64,000 nt of DNA from Chryseobacterium sp. SSA4.19 (GCF_022601875.1 NZ_JAKVIP010000002.1:158344-222343), one strand, 5' to 3'. Positions 29,074-38,910 are shown, counted from the first letter of the stretch. Program-made: numbers and translations. The notes: generated by a model not told the origin, from the letters alone.

Positions 29074-29396
29074 TGTAACTAATTTAATTTACAGATTATT
29101 TCACAGCAATAAATCTCCTGATAGACATACAATCATAAGCATGGTTTCAACAATTCCTGTTAATGAAGCCATGCTTTTTTATATCTTTATGGTAAGATTA
29201 ATCTATGATACAAATGCTTCTCTAAAGAATGATCAATTTCAACAGTTAATCAGGAAACGTCTTCCAATTTGCAGAAAACGATATCCGGAGAAAAAAGTAC
29301 AACATTTAGCGATTTTTATCTAGCATTTTGGAATAATATCTGCCCTACATTTGTATTGTTAAAACAGAACAACATTAAATAATTAAATACAACATT
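29074..29396. other. Intergenic region between the TonB receptor and osmC
   Basis: It holds a hairpin terminator (listed) and, close to osmC, a TACATTTG -7 box at 29346-29353 with a TTTTG at 29326-29330 (15-bp spacer, shorter than ideal). An open frame across it starts inside the receptor gene and has no coding character. Confidence 0.6.
29137..29180 (+). terminator. Terminator after the TonB receptor
   Basis: AAGCATGG pairs with CCATGCTT across a 24-base loop, followed by T6. Confidence 0.6.
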
Positions 29397-29816
29397 ATGA
29401 AACGTAACGCAACAGCCGTTTGGAACGGTACCGTAAAAGAAGGAAAAGGTCATTTAACTACACAAAGCACGACGCTCAATCAGACACAGTATTCTTTTAA
29501 CAGCCGTTTTGAAGATGGAGTAGGAACCAATCCTGAAGAATTACTTGCAGCAGCCCATGCCGGATGCTTCACCATGAAATTAAGCGCAGAACTTTCCCAG
29601 GCAGGCTTTACTCCTGACGAATTAACAACAAAATCAGTGATTACTTTAGACCCGGCTATCGGGAAAATCACAAAATCTGAATTGACATTAACCGCAAAAG
29701 TTCCCGGGATTTCAGAAGAGGAATTTCAAAAATATGCTAAAATTGCAGAAGAAGGATGTCCTGTAAGCGCCGCATTCAATTTTGAAATCACCCTGAACGC
29801 CAGTTTGGTAAGTTAA
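29397..29816 (+). CDS. osmC: OsmC family peroxiredoxin
   Basis: A 139-residue thiol peroxidase that reduces organic hydroperoxides. The two catalytic cysteines are in place: Cys57 in [11 protein letters not shown] and the second in [11 protein letters not shown] (about 121). The N-terminal [12 protein letters not shown] and the Arg in SFNSRFED are typical of OsmC as opposed to Ohr. Monocistronic with its own promoter and terminator. Confidence 0.93.
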   Translation: MKRNATAVWNGTVKEGKGHLTTQSTTLNQTQYSFNSRFEDGVGTNPEELLAAAHAGCFTMKLSAELSQAGFTPDELTTKSVITLDPAIGKITKSELTLTAKVPGISEEEFQKYAKIAEEGCPVSAAFNFEITLNASLVS

Positions 29817-29832
29817 TAATGCTTTTCCGTAA

Positions 29833-29870
29833 AAAATTAAATCCAGATCATTTTATCTGGATTTAATTTT
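29833..29870 (+). terminator. Terminator after osmC
   Basis: ATTAAATCCAGAT pairs with ATCTGGATTTAAT around CATTTT, with flanking A and T runs. Confidence 0.85.
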
Positions 29871-29875
29871 AAAAT

Positions 29876-29899
29876 AAAATATACCGATTGGTATATTTT
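29876..29899. promoter_or_regulatory. Perfect palindrome, probable TetR operator
   Basis: AAAATATACC-GATT-GGTATATTTT, ten-base arms, lies immediately upstream of the -7 box TATATTTG (29902-29909) of the TetR gene and covers its -33 and spacer. A repressor bound here would block the promoter, so autoregulation of the operon is the likely meaning. Confidence 0.75.
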
Positions 29900-29930
29900 T
29901 GTATATTTGTATTATAATTAATGGGAAAAA

Positions 29931-30536
29931 ATGTCCAAAGCAGAAAAGACAAAGCAATTCATTATCGAGAAGACCGCAACTTTGTTCAATACGAAAGGAT
30001 ATACTTCCACTTCACTTTCCGACATAACTGCAGTCACAGGATTAACCAAGGGGAGCATTTACGGTAACTTTGAAAATAAGGACGAAGTTGCCTTGGAAGT
30101 CTATAAATATAACTCCGGCTGGCTTGGAAAAAATATGGCCCGATCCCTGGGAGAAGAATTTCCTGATACTGTTGGAAAACTGAAAGCGTTCGTCAGCTTT
30201 TACCGAAAAAACTGGAAAACCGTATTTGAAAACGGAGGCTGTCCTTTACTTAATGCTGCAACAGAAGCTGATGATACTTTCCCTGATTTGAAAAAGCAGG
30301 TGACAAAATCTTTTGAAGAATGGATCTCTAAAATTTCAAAGGTCATTTCAGACGGACAGCAAAGGGAGGAAATAAATAAAAATGCTGATGCGGAAGAATA
30401 TGCTTCCTTATTCATTATGCTGATTGAGGGCGGGATCTTATTATCCAAAACTACCGGAGACCATAAATTCTTAAACCGTGCTTTAGATAAAATTCTTAAC
30501 ATTATTGACAAAGAACTAAACATCATTCCATTATAA
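29931..30536 (+). CDS. TetR/AcrR family transcriptional regulator
   Basis: A 201-residue repressor. The N-terminal helix-turn-helix is clear (TATLFNTKGYTSTSLSDITAVTGLTKGSIYGNFENKDEVALE, about 13-55). The C-terminal ligand domain has GGCPLLNAATEADD, as in the YxaF/AcrR-like group. It leads an operon of thiolase, thioesterase and ketoacyl synthase, so its ligand may be an acyl-CoA or fatty acid. A second ATG at 29921 is out of frame. Confidence 0.93.
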   Translation: MSKAEKTKQFIIEKTATLFNTKGYTSTSLSDITAVTGLTKGSIYGNFENKDEVALEVYKYNSGWLGKNMARSLGEEFPDTVGKLKAFVSFYRKNWKTVFENGGCPLLNAATEADDTFPDLKKQVTKSFEEWISKISKVISDGQQREEINKNADAEEYASLFIMLIEGGILLSKTTGDHKFLNRALDKILNIIDKELNIIPL

Positions 30537-30546
30537 ATTTTACTTT

Positions 30547-31815
30547 ATGGAAACAAAAAAAGTAGCAATTGTAGGATACAACAGAATTCCTTTTGCCAGA
30601 ATCAATACAGCTTATACAGACCAGGGAAACCAGGATCTGCTGGTTTCTGCCCTGAACGGCTTAATTAAAAGCTATAATCTTAAAGGAAAACTTTTGGGCG
30701 AAGTAGCCGGAGGTGCTGTCATCAAACACATTTCTGAAAGCAACCTCATCAGGGAATCCGTTATGAATACTTCACTTGATCCTGCAACTCCTGCCTGTGA
30801 TCTGCAGCAGGCTTGTGACACAGGAATTGAAGCAGCGATCTATATCGGAAACAAAATTGCCTTGGGACAAATTGAAAGCGGAATTGCGTGTGGTGTGGAA
30901 GCCATGAGCAATATTCCGTTTGAATCGTCACCGGGATTAAGAAAAGCTTTATTAAAAGCGAATAGAGAAAAATCTGCTTTTGGGAAAATCAGACAACTGC
31001 TAAGCCCGAAACTGAAAGACTGGATGCCCATCCCGTATAAAGGACAGGAACCTAAAACAGGCCTGGTAATGGGTGGCCATACGGAAATTACTGCGAAATA
31101 TTATCAGATTTCCCGTAAAGAACAGGATGAACTGGCTTTTAAAAGCCATCAGAATATGGCAAAAGCTTATGATGAAGGTTTTTTCGATGATATGATTACC
31201 CCTGCTTTTGGATTAGATAAAGACAATAATCTTCGGCGTGATACCACTCTGGAAAAGCTGGCTTCATTAAAACCGGCTTTCGATAAACAAAACGGGACTT
31301 TAACAGCTGGAAATTCAACTCCTTTTACCGATGGAGCTTCAGCGGTTCTATTGGCAAGTGAGGGATGGGCAAAAGCAAATAACCTCCCGATCCTGGCGTA
31401 TATCACTTTTTCAGAAGTGGCAGGAATTGAATATGTTGAAAATAAACAAAATCTGCTCCTTGCTCCTGTTTTTGCCGCAGAAAGGATGCTTAAGAAAGCA
31501 GGAATCAACCTGGAAGATTTTGATTATTATGAAATTCACGAAGCATTTGCCGCGCAGGTTTTAGCTACTATGAAAATTTGGGAACATGATGATCTGGCTA
31601 AAAAATTCGGGTTGGAAAAAGCATTAGGAAAAATTGACAGGGATAAGCTGAATGTAAAAGGAGGAAGCCTTGCCGCCGCACATCCGTTTGCAGCTACCGG
31701 AGGAAGAATTATAGGAACCCTAGCCAAATTACTGGATGAGAAAAGAAGCGGAAAAGGATTCATATCCATCTGTGCAGCACGTGGTCAAGGGGTAACGATG
31801 ATTTTAGAAAAATAA
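30547..31815 (+). CDS. Acetyl-CoA C-acyltransferase (FadI-like thiolase)
   Basis: A 422-residue thiolase. Nucleophile Cys90 is in CDLQQACDTGIEAA, the catalytic His in YEIHEAFAAQ (about 331), and the second Cys in SICAARGQGVTMI (about 408), where the second half of the motif has Arg in place of the usual Gly. Closest in style to the FadI beta-oxidation subunit. It is 10 bp after the TetR gene and 2 bp before the thioesterase. Confidence 0.9.
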   Translation: METKKVAIVGYNRIPFARINTAYTDQGNQDLLVSALNGLIKSYNLKGKLLGEVAGGAVIKHISESNLIRESVMNTSLDPATPACDLQQACDTGIEAAIYIGNKIALGQIESGIACGVEAMSNIPFESSPGLRKALLKANREKSAFGKIRQLLSPKLKDWMPIPYKGQEPKTGLVMGGHTEITAKYYQISRKEQDELAFKSHQNMAKAYDEGFFDDMITPAFGLDKDNNLRRDTTLEKLASLKPAFDKQNGTLTAGNSTPFTDGASAVLLASEGWAKANNLPILAYITFSEVAGIEYVENKQNLLLAPVFAAERMLKKAGINLEDFDYYEIHEAFAAQVLATMKIWEHDDLAKKFGLEKALGKIDRDKLNVKGGSLAAAHPFAATGGRIIGTLAKLLDEKRSGKGFISICAARGQGVTMILEK

Positions 31816-31817
31816 AT

Positions 31818-32243
31818 ATGGATAAATTAGCAATGTTAAAAAATTTTATCGGCAAAGAGTTTACAGCATCTCCTTCACCGTTTATGAAATGGCTTAATCC
31901 TACGGTTATTTCTGCTGAAGAAGGCCGTATAGAATTTCAGTATACTGTTCGTGAAGAGTGGCTTAATCCTATGGGAAACCTCCACGGTGGTGTTACGGCA
32001 GCAATTATGGATGACATTATAGGCGCAACCATGTTTTCTTTGAATGAAAAAAGTTTTATTGTGACCGTAAATAACAGTATCGATTATTTTTCAACAGCAA
32101 AAGAAAATGATAATATTGTAGCCGAAACAAAAATTATAAAAAGAGGAAAGCAGTTTGTGAATGCACAATGTGAAATATGGAATGCAGACAAAACGCGGCT
32201 TATTGCAAGAGGGACCTCTAACTTATTCAAAACCAATACGTAA
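31818..32243 (+). CDS. PaaI-type hotdog thioesterase
   Basis: A 141-residue hotdog-fold protein with GNLHGGVTAAIMDDIIGATMF, the signature of PaaI/YbgC-like acyl-CoA thioesterases, where the Asp in MDD serves catalysis. It hydrolyses an acyl thioester; chain length is unknown. It abuts the next gene with no gap (TAA then ATG), so the two are translated from one message. Confidence 0.88.
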   Translation: MDKLAMLKNFIGKEFTASPSPFMKWLNPTVISAEEGRIEFQYTVREEWLNPMGNLHGGVTAAIMDDIIGATMFSLNEKSFIVTVNNSIDYFSTAKENDNIVAETKIIKRGKQFVNAQCEIWNADKTRLIARGTSNLFKTNT

Positions 32244-33485
32244 ATGAAAAGAGTTGTTATTACAGGACTGGGTGCGGTGACGCCTCTGGGAAATAATGTT
32301 GAAGAATTCTGGCAAAACAGCATCAACGGTGTAAGCGGAGCTAATAAAATCACCCATTTTGATACGGAAAAATTCAAAGTGCATTTTGCCTGTGAGGTGA
32401 AAAATTTTGATCCTAAAGTTCATTTAACCCATAATGAGATTAAAAGAAGCGATCTTTTTTCACAATATGCCATGTACTCAACGGCGGAAGCATTAAAAGA
32501 TTCTGGACTTGAGCTGGAAAACATGGATCCTTTTGATACAGGTGTGATCTGGGGAACCGGACAGGGCGGTATGTGGACTTTTGAAAGTGAAGTGATGGAA
32601 TTTACAAAAGGAGACGGAACCCCTCGATTTAATCCGTTTTTTGTTCCAAAATTCATCGCCAATATGGCTTCCGGAATGATTTCCATGAAGTTTGGTCTTC
32701 AGGGCATCAATTACACCACTATTTCTGCCTGTGCTACCGGAAATACCGCAATAATGGATGCGTTTAATTACATCAGGCTGGGCAAGGCAAAAGTAATTGT
32801 CAGCGGCGGTTCTGAAGCAGCGATTACTCCCGCTTCTGTAGGTGGCTTTTCCACTATGAAAGCCATGTCTACGAGAAATAGTGACTTTGCAACGGCGAGC
32901 CGTCCTTATGATGCAGACCGAGACGGCTTTGTCATGGGTGAAGGCGCAGGAGCTTTAATTCTCGAGGAATATGAGCACGCTAAAGCCAGAGGAGCAAAGA
33001 TCTATGCAGAATTAGTCGGAGCTGCCATGACGGCAGATGCCTATCACATGACGGCACCTCATCCTGACGGAGTAGGAGCCATTAAGGCAATGCAACTTGC
33101 GCTTGATGAAGCCGGAATCAATACAGATGACATCGATTATATCAATCCACACGCAACCTCTACTCCAATGGGAGATCTGGTTGAGCTGAACGGAATTAAT
33201 AAATTATTTAAAGGGAATAAAGGCTTGGATATCAGCGCCACAAAATCAATGACCGGCCACCTGCTTGGAGCCGCCGGAGCCGCAGAAGCAATTCTTTCTA
33301 TTAAAGCAATTGAAAACGGAATTATTCCGCCGACCATTAACCTTCACAACATTGATGAAAATATCCCGAAAGATCTCAACATTGTTTTTGGGGAAGCGAA
33401 AGAAAAGAACATCAATTATGCTTTAAGCAACGCCTTCGGTTTTGGGGGACATAATGCGACACTGGTTTTTAAGAAGTTCAATTAA
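32244..33485 (+). CDS. fabF: Beta-ketoacyl-ACP synthase II (FabF-like)
   Basis: A 413-residue condensing enzyme with the full Cys-His-His triad: Cys in ISACATGNTA (about 163), His in NPHATSTPMGD (about 303) and His in MTGHLLGAAGAAEA (about 340). It elongates acyl-ACP with malonyl-ACP. Its place in a TetR-controlled operon with a thiolase and thioesterase, apart from acpP and other fab genes, suggests it may be a second copy with a special role and not the housekeeping enzyme; the rest of the genome would settle that. Confidence 0.9.
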   Translation: MKRVVITGLGAVTPLGNNVEEFWQNSINGVSGANKITHFDTEKFKVHFACEVKNFDPKVHLTHNEIKRSDLFSQYAMYSTAEALKDSGLELENMDPFDTGVIWGTGQGGMWTFESEVMEFTKGDGTPRFNPFFVPKFIANMASGMISMKFGLQGINYTTISACATGNTAIMDAFNYIRLGKAKVIVSGGSEAAITPASVGGFSTMKAMSTRNSDFATASRPYDADRDGFVMGEGAGALILEEYEHAKARGAKIYAELVGAAMTADAYHMTAPHPDGVGAIKAMQLALDEAGINTDDIDYINPHATSTPMGDLVELNGINKLFKGNKGLDISATKSMTGHLLGAAGAAEAILSIKAIENGIIPPTINLHNIDENIPKDLNIVFGEAKEKNINYALSNAFGFGGHNATLVFKKFN

Positions 33486-33510
33486 ATTCTGTCCGGCATT
33501 TATATTATAT

Positions 33511-33544
33511 AAAAAAAGCAGTCTATTTCTAGACTGCTTTTTTT
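33511..33544. terminator. Bidirectional terminator after fabF
   Basis: AAAAGCAGTCTA and TAGACTGCTTTT pair around a short loop with long A and T tracts, between convergent genes. Confidence 0.9.
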
Positions 33545-33561
33545 CAATTATAAAATCTGTT

Positions 33562-33936
33562 CTACTCTGAAATAAAAAAATCATCAGCATTATCTTCAAT
33601 AGGAATATATAATCTTTCCCACTTCTCACCAGCTGTCATTTCCCAGCTATGCCCTTCTGCAGCCACATCTTCAGCGAGAAGAATAATCCCTGGTTCAATA
33701 TTAAATGTGGAACCGTCACTGACTTTAAATCTTAATTGACCTTTTAGCGTCACTACATATTGCCTTCTGGGAGCCGGATGTTTATTTTTCTCCCATTCTT
33801 CAGTCGTATTGCTGAACCAACATGCCGTTGTGTTCATGGACTGTAAAACCGGAATTTTCCCCTTCTCAAGAGTACTTGTCCCGTCCGGTCTGTTGAGTAG
33901 CCTTACCGCCGCAATATATCCTGAATTCTCTTCCAT
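33562..33936 (-). CDS. Cupin-fold small protein
   Basis: A 124-residue soluble protein with the beta pattern of a small cupin: RRQYVVTLKGQLRFKVSDGSTFNIEPGIILLAEDVAAEGHSWEM. The usual metal-binding His set is reduced, though one His remains in the second motif (EGHSW). Similar proteins are annotated as cupin domain proteins of unknown function. It lies 7 bp downstream of the L,D-transpeptidase-like gene and may be cotranscribed with it. Confidence 0.72.
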   Translation of the reverse strand: MEENSGYIAAVRLLNRPDGTSTLEKGKIPVLQSMNTTACWFSNTTEEWEKNKHPAPRRQYVVTLKGQLRFKVSDGSTFNIEPGIILLAEDVAAEGHSWEMTAGEKWERLYIPIEDNADDFFISE

Positions 33937-33943
33937 CTAAACA

Positions 33944-34699
33944 TTATGATTTCAACCATTCCGATTTGGAAAGGTAATTCTGATCAGGATAATAAATGAA
34001 AAGGCAGTTTCTTCCTTTTATAGTATTGATAATCGGCTGCGTGAGAGCTCTTGGAACCGCAGGACAGCCCCAGCTTCTTCCGATCCTCTTGTGTACTGCC
34101 GCAAACTCTTCACTTACATAGTCGGCTCCGTGCATTACGATCGCTCTTTTGTAAGCCGCATCATTAAATCCTTTATCCATTCCCAGGAGCTTAAGGGAAT
34201 ATCCGTTGTCACCATTATAAGTAGCATCGGTGATATAAAATCCCAGGCTGCTTTGAAGCGAGCTGTTGGTATTGGAGAAATTGGTTGCAAATTCTTCACC
34301 TGTATTTTTTCCGTGGGCTACCAGTGAATTGAATAATACTTTTTTCTCTTGTGTATCAATTACCCACAGTCTTTTCGTGTTGGAAGACATCGAAAAATCG
34401 CATACTGTCAATAAATGAGCATCCTGATTAAGCAAACCAGCTTTCTTCAAATTTTCAAAACCTGTTAAGGCTTTAAAGAAAACTTCTTCGTTAAGTTCGT
34501 GCCCTTCTTCAAATGTAATTGATTTGTACAATGCTTCTGACGAAGATCCTGTTTCTGAAGTTTTTTCAGACTTCACGCTGTTCAATTTTTCAATCTTTTC
34601 CATATTGATTTCATGATTCACATTCATTTTTTTTGGAGACAGATAAAATGAAGTTGTTACCATGTAAACAATACCTAATACGCTATAAATTCCTTTCAT
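33944..34699 (-). CDS. Murein L,D-transpeptidase catalytic domain family protein (YkuD_2-like)
   Basis: A 251-residue exported protein (hydrophobic N-terminus about 1-20). The catalytic domain contains LWVIDTQEKKVLFNSLVAHGKNTG, HGADYVSE and the Cys motif GRSWGCPAVP (about 210-219), as in L,D-transpeptidases that cross-link peptidoglycan or attach proteins to it. It belongs to the catalytic domain 2 family typical of Bacteroidota. Activity is inferred from the Cys and His motifs. Confidence 0.85.
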   Translation of the reverse strand: MKGIYSVLGIVYMVTTSFYLSPKKMNVNHEINMEKIEKLNSVKSEKTSETGSSSEALYKSITFEEGHELNEEVFFKALTGFENLKKAGLLNQDAHLLTVCDFSMSSNTKRLWVIDTQEKKVLFNSLVAHGKNTGEEFATNFSNTNSSLQSSLGFYITDATYNGDNGYSLKLLGMDKGFNDAAYKRAIVMHGADYVSEEFAAVHKRIGRSWGCPAVPRALTQPIINTIKGRNCLFIYYPDQNYLSKSEWLKS

Positions 34700-34829
34700 T
34701 AAAATATTATGTTAAATCCAATTGAGTGTGCAAATGTATAAAACATAATAAGGAATATCTTATAATCCTATTATTTTTAACGCTATTTAAGAAACTTTAA
34801 CTTCCTGATATTGTGAATCGAAGCTCATT

Positions 34830-35273
34830 TTATTTCTGTATATCCGGAACAAATTCCAGGCTGACAGAATTCATGCAATACCGCAATCCTGTAGGTTTCG
34901 GGCCGTCATCAAAAACATGTCCCAAATGAGAGTCACATCTTTTACACAGAACCTCTACCCTCTCCATGCCATATGCGGTATCTCTTTTGTAATATACACC
35001 ATTCTCATCAGCTTCAAAAAAGCTCGGCCAGCCACAACTGCTTGAAAATTTCGAATCCGAACGGAACAGATGATTACCACAGACGGCACAATAATAATCT
35101 CCTATTTCATCAAATTCATTATATTTTCCTGTAAATGCTCTTTCTGTTGCTGCTTCTCTTGAGATGGCATATAAATCAGTAGCAAGGATTTTTTTCCACT
35201 CTTCATTGGAGACATTCAGTTTTGATATATCAGTTCTTGAATAGTGTGGATTATTTTTTGCTTCGTTTTGCAT
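34830..35273 (-). CDS. msrB: Peptide-methionine (R)-S-oxide reductase
   Basis: A 147-residue MsrB with both structural zinc CxxC pairs (CAVCGNHLF and CKRCDSHLGHVF) and the catalytic Cys in GLRYCMNSVSLEF (about 136). It repairs the R form of oxidised methionine. There is no signal peptide, so it is cytosolic. Monocistronic, divergent from the DUF445 gene. Confidence 0.96.
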   Translation of the reverse strand: MQNEAKNNPHYSRTDISKLNVSNEEWKKILATDLYAISREAATERAFTGKYNEFDEIGDYYCAVCGNHLFRSDSKFSSSCGWPSFFEADENGVYYKRDTAYGMERVEVLCKRCDSHLGHVFDDGPKPTGLRYCMNSVSLEFVPDIQK

Positions 35274-35388
35274 AATATTTATTTATGATTCTCTAATCAT
35301 CCAAAATTAAACCAATAAAGACTTAACTTTAGAAAGCTTTTAAAATTAACTTTAAAAGCATAAAACCAAATGTAATAAATTTGAGAGT

Positions 35389-36633
35389 ATGAATGATGAA
35401 GCCAAAAGAAAACAATTAAGAACGTACAAAGCTTTTGCCACAGGGTTATTCCTATTGATGGCGTTGTTATTTATTATAACTACAATATTGCAGAAACATA
35501 ATGGCTCCCATTGGCTGGGGTATGTCCGTGCATTTTCTGAAGCAGCTATGGTAGGTGCTTTGGCAGACTGGTTTGCCGTTACTGCATTGTTCCGTCATCC
35601 ACTGGGACTTCCGATCCCGCATACCAACCTGATTGAAAACAGCAAACAGCAGCTGGGAGATAATCTCGGGGGCTTTGTCGTAAGTAATTTCCTTTCACCT
35701 CAAAACATCCGTCCTTATATTCAGAAAGTCAAAATATCAAATTTTGTAGGAGAATGGCTGGATAAGAAAAAGAACCAGGAAATCCTGATCAAAAATATTT
35801 CGGACATTGTGCTGGATATCCTGAATAAGCTGGATGATAATACGGTCAGCCTTTTCATCAGCAAGAAAGCAGCCGAAATGACGGATGATATTAAACTCAA
35901 CAGCATTGTAGGAAACGGCATTCATTATATTCTTGAAAAAAACGATCATCAAAGGATTATTACGAGCCTTTCTTCACAGATTAAAAATTACATTACCGAA
36001 AATGATGAAATGATTAAAAGCCGCGTCAGGAAAGGTAGTTACTCTTTCATTCCTGCTTTTGTGGATCAGAAGATTGCTGATAAAATTTCAAGTGGATTGG
36101 CCGATTTTTTCAGAGAAATTGAAGAAGATCCGGCACATGAACTCAGAAATCTGATTACAGGAAAAATTTATGAGTTTTCAACCGATCTGAAAGAAGCCCC
36201 TAAATGGGAACAGGAGTTTAAGAATATAAAGAATGATCTTCTTAAGGCAGATAAACTGAATGAATATGCCAACGACATCTGGATTTCCATTAAGAGAACA
36301 GTAACCGAAGAACTTCAGCAGGAAGATTCTTCCCTGAAAAAATACCTTTCTAAAAACCTGGATGAATTTTCACAAAATTTAAAAATGAACGAAGGCCTTC
36401 AGGATAAAATTGACAACTGGGTCAGAGTCACAGCCTATAAATATATCCTGAGAAATACCCATCAGTTTGGAAACCTTATCAGTTCAACAGTTGGCAACTG
36501 GCAGGGCAAGGAACTAAGTGAAAAGCTGGAACTGGAAGTCGGAAAAGACCTTCAGTTCATACGGGTAAACGGAACATTGGTTGGCGGACTGGTCGGATTG
36601 ATTATTTATACAATTGCTCATTTTTTTATTTGA
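35389..36633 (+). CDS. DUF445 family membrane protein
   Basis: A 414-residue protein: two N-terminal membrane segments (about 15-34 and 45-66), the DUF445 signature GALADWFAVTALFRHPLGLPIPHT, a long helical cytoplasmic region and a C-terminal membrane segment. Related to E. coli YjiN. Function unknown. It ends 26 bp before the next gene, which may be cotranscribed. Confidence 0.9.
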   Translation: MNDEAKRKQLRTYKAFATGLFLLMALLFIITTILQKHNGSHWLGYVRAFSEAAMVGALADWFAVTALFRHPLGLPIPHTNLIENSKQQLGDNLGGFVVSNFLSPQNIRPYIQKVKISNFVGEWLDKKKNQEILIKNISDIVLDILNKLDDNTVSLFISKKAAEMTDDIKLNSIVGNGIHYILEKNDHQRIITSLSSQIKNYITENDEMIKSRVRKGSYSFIPAFVDQKIADKISSGLADFFREIEEDPAHELRNLITGKIYEFSTDLKEAPKWEQEFKNIKNDLLKADKLNEYANDIWISIKRTVTEELQQEDSSLKKYLSKNLDEFSQNLKMNEGLQDKIDNWVRVTAYKYILRNTHQFGNLISSTVGNWQGKELSEKLELEVGKDLQFIRVNGTLVGGLVGLIIYTIAHFFI

Positions 36634-36658
36634 AACTAAACCAAATTACAGACAAACC

Positions 36659-37540
36659 ATGAAAAAAATTTTTACTTTGCTTTTCTGTTTGAGCATTACT
36701 TTCTTTTTGTGTCAGAAGATTGAACTTAAAACCGTTACGGATTCATCCCAGGTTTTTAAAGGCGAAATCAACGGTGTTCCCATCACCATGCAGCTGGATT
36801 ACAGCGGTATCATAGACTGTCATCAGTACCAGCATTTTGTAGACGGATGGTATTATTATGATAAATACAGAAAAAAAATCCCGCTGACAGGAATCTACAG
36901 CCTTGGAGAGATGTATCTGTATAACTTCGGAGACCAGCAAAAGAAAAATTCAAAGTTCTTCAAAGAAAAACTTACCGGCAAGATTCTGGATAAGGCTGAC
37001 AGTATTGCGAATTCCTTGAAGCCTAAAGAAGTATTTATTTTCCCCGGGCAGGATGCAGATCAGGAGGTTTCCGGAACTTTCAGCACGGGAAATAAAAACC
37101 TTTCGGCAAGACTACTCACCAAAGACAGCAGGATTTACCGTTTTAATAATTACCTGAACCTTCCGAATCATAAAAAGATAAATACCTATGACATTATTAA
37201 TAAAGCCGGAGGAAATGCATTGGTCTCCTACGCTTCAGATCAGTTAGGAAACAGGATTTTATTATACTTTGAAGAGCCATCCAATTTCAACTACTGCGGA
37301 ATGTGCGGGGCAGGCGAAGGAGAAAAAGGCTACAGAGTCTTGTATTTTACCAAAGACTGGAACTATAGAAGTTTTGATGAATACCTTACGGAGAGTTGCC
37401 GGGAAAATATAGAAGATACCAGAATGACCAGGAACAAAGACTCTAAAACCTTGACATTCGGCATTCCGAAAACATCATCCTCCGCAGGCTATACTTTAAC
37501 GGTTGATGTGAAGAATGCTTCTGTAACAAGATCAAGATAA
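36659..37540 (+). CDS. Secreted hypothetical protein
   Basis: A 293-residue protein with a signal peptide (MKKIFTLLFCLSITFFLCQ). The first third has repeated aromatic beta segments (YQHFVDGWYYYDKYRKKIPLTGIYSLGEMYLYNFG), as seen in flavobacterial secreted proteins of unknown function. A CGMCGAGEGEKGY motif near 225 is notable and could be redox-active or structural. ATG 36659 is chosen because the signal starts there. No domain recognised. Confidence 0.75.
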   Translation: MKKIFTLLFCLSITFFLCQKIELKTVTDSSQVFKGEINGVPITMQLDYSGIIDCHQYQHFVDGWYYYDKYRKKIPLTGIYSLGEMYLYNFGDQQKKNSKFFKEKLTGKILDKADSIANSLKPKEVFIFPGQDADQEVSGTFSTGNKNLSARLLTKDSRIYRFNNYLNLPNHKKINTYDIINKAGGNALVSYASDQLGNRILLYFEEPSNFNYCGMCGAGEGEKGYRVLYFTKDWNYRSFDEYLTESCRENIEDTRMTRNKDSKTLTFGIPKTSSSAGYTLTVDVKNASVTRSR

Positions 37541-37621
37541 TACTTATCAATCGTTACATATATTGTAACCTGATTAATTAAGAAAATTAATTTCTAACCA
37601 TACCTTTCAGCCTTTAATAAC

Positions 37622-38659
37622 TCACCTTGGCAGCCGGCCCAATCCTTTTAAAAGTTCTTTATTGATTTCATTGATAAGGTCCGGGCCTTCATAGATAAAA
37701 CCGGTATACAGCTGTACAAGGCTTGCCCCGGCATCCAGTTTTTCCATTGCATCTTTAGCAGAATGAATCCCGCCTACACCGATGATCGGGAATGCCCTGT
37801 TGCTTTTATCAGAAAGATATTTAATCATTTGGGTGCTTCTTTCCCGGATCGGTTTTCCGCTTAACCCGCCATTGCCTATCTGTGCCAGTATTTCAGGGGA
37901 TGTTTTTAAACCTTCACGGTTAACTGATGTATTGGAAACGATCACTCCATCAATTTTTGTTTCAGCGATCAGTTCAACGATTTCATCTAACTGATGATGG
38001 TTCAGATCCGGAGCAATTTTTAAGAGTACAGGCTTTTGAACCTGTTTTGTCTGATTAATTTTCTTGACTTCCGTAATAAGTTCCCTTAAGTATTCCACGT
38101 CCTCCAGTTTGGCATGGCTCCCCACATTCGGGCAACTTACATTCAGTACAAAATAATCCACGTAAGGATGAAGACCTTCAAAACACTGCAGGTAATCCTG
38201 GGTATAATGTTCCGGGCTGGTATCTGTATTTTTTCCGATGTTTCCGCCGATGATGATTTTACCTTTATTGCCTTTCAGCTTTTCAATGGCAGCTTCCAGA
38301 CCATCATTATTGAATCCCATCCGGTTGATGATCCCGCCATCCTCGATAAGGCGGAACAGTCTCTTTTTAGGATTTCCGGCCTGAGCTTTCGGAGTCACCG
38401 TTCCGATTTCTACAAATCCGAAACCTAAATCGCCTAATTCATTAAATAAAACCGCATTTTTATCAAAACCAGCAGCTAAACCCACAGGATTTTTAAATTT
38501 CAAGCCGAAAACTTCTCTTTCAAGACGTTTGTCTACAATGGGTTTTGGAAGAAATAGTTTTGTAATAAATCCGAAATTCTTTAGCATTGAAAAAGTAAAG
38601 TGATGAACTTCTTCAGGATCAAATTTGAAAAGGAACGGACGAATGAGCGATTTATACAT
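37622..38659 (-). CDS. pyrD: Dihydroorotate dehydrogenase, class 2 type
   Basis: A 345-residue FMN enzyme oxidising dihydroorotate to orotate in pyrimidine synthesis. The N-terminal amphipathic extension (about 1-45) typical of quinone-dependent, membrane-associated class 2 enzymes is present, as are [24 protein letters not shown] and GVGGI. The catalytic base position, Ser in the class 2 motif NxSSPN, is Cys176 here (NVSCPN), as in class 1 enzymes. Confidence 0.95.
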   Translation of the reverse strand: MYKSLIRPFLFKFDPEEVHHFTFSMLKNFGFITKLFLPKPIVDKRLEREVFGLKFKNPVGLAAGFDKNAVLFNELGDLGFGFVEIGTVTPKAQAGNPKKRLFRLIEDGGIINRMGFNNDGLEAAIEKLKGNKGKIIIGGNIGKNTDTSPEHYTQDYLQCFEGLHPYVDYFVLNVSCPNVGSHAKLEDVEYLRELITEVKKINQTKQVQKPVLLKIAPDLNHHQLDEIVELIAETKIDGVIVSNTSVNREGLKTSPEILAQIGNGGLSGKPIRERSTQMIKYLSDKSNRAFPIIGVGGIHSAKDAMEKLDAGASLVQLYTGFIYEGPDLINEINKELLKGLGRLPR

Positions 38660-38910
38660 TGAAAAAAAGTTTTACAAAAATACTCATTTTAAAATTAATG
38701 ATCTGTTGATGTGTGATAGTTTTTATAAAATACAAATTTCACGAATCCTTTCACGGATTGCACGAAGCTGCTTATCTGGCAGGTTCACCGAATAGTAATA
38801 TTTTATCAGTTCGAGCAACGAATCAAGGCAGAGTATATTGAGAACTTTTCCGGAGTATTAGATACATTTCTTCATTTCATTACGAAAAGCACTTGAACTC
38901 GATTTCATAA
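38660..38910. other. Intergenic region with a short stem and no gene
   Basis: About 250 bp between pyrD and the pseudouridine synthase gene. A small stem (GAATCC/GGATTG-like at about 38743-38758) is the only structure seen; no promoter or terminator is convincing. Confidence 0.4.

Noticed and set aside
29051..29323. Possible 90-residue protein after the TonB receptor
   Set aside because: It starts inside the receptor gene, spans the terminator hairpin and shows no coding character.
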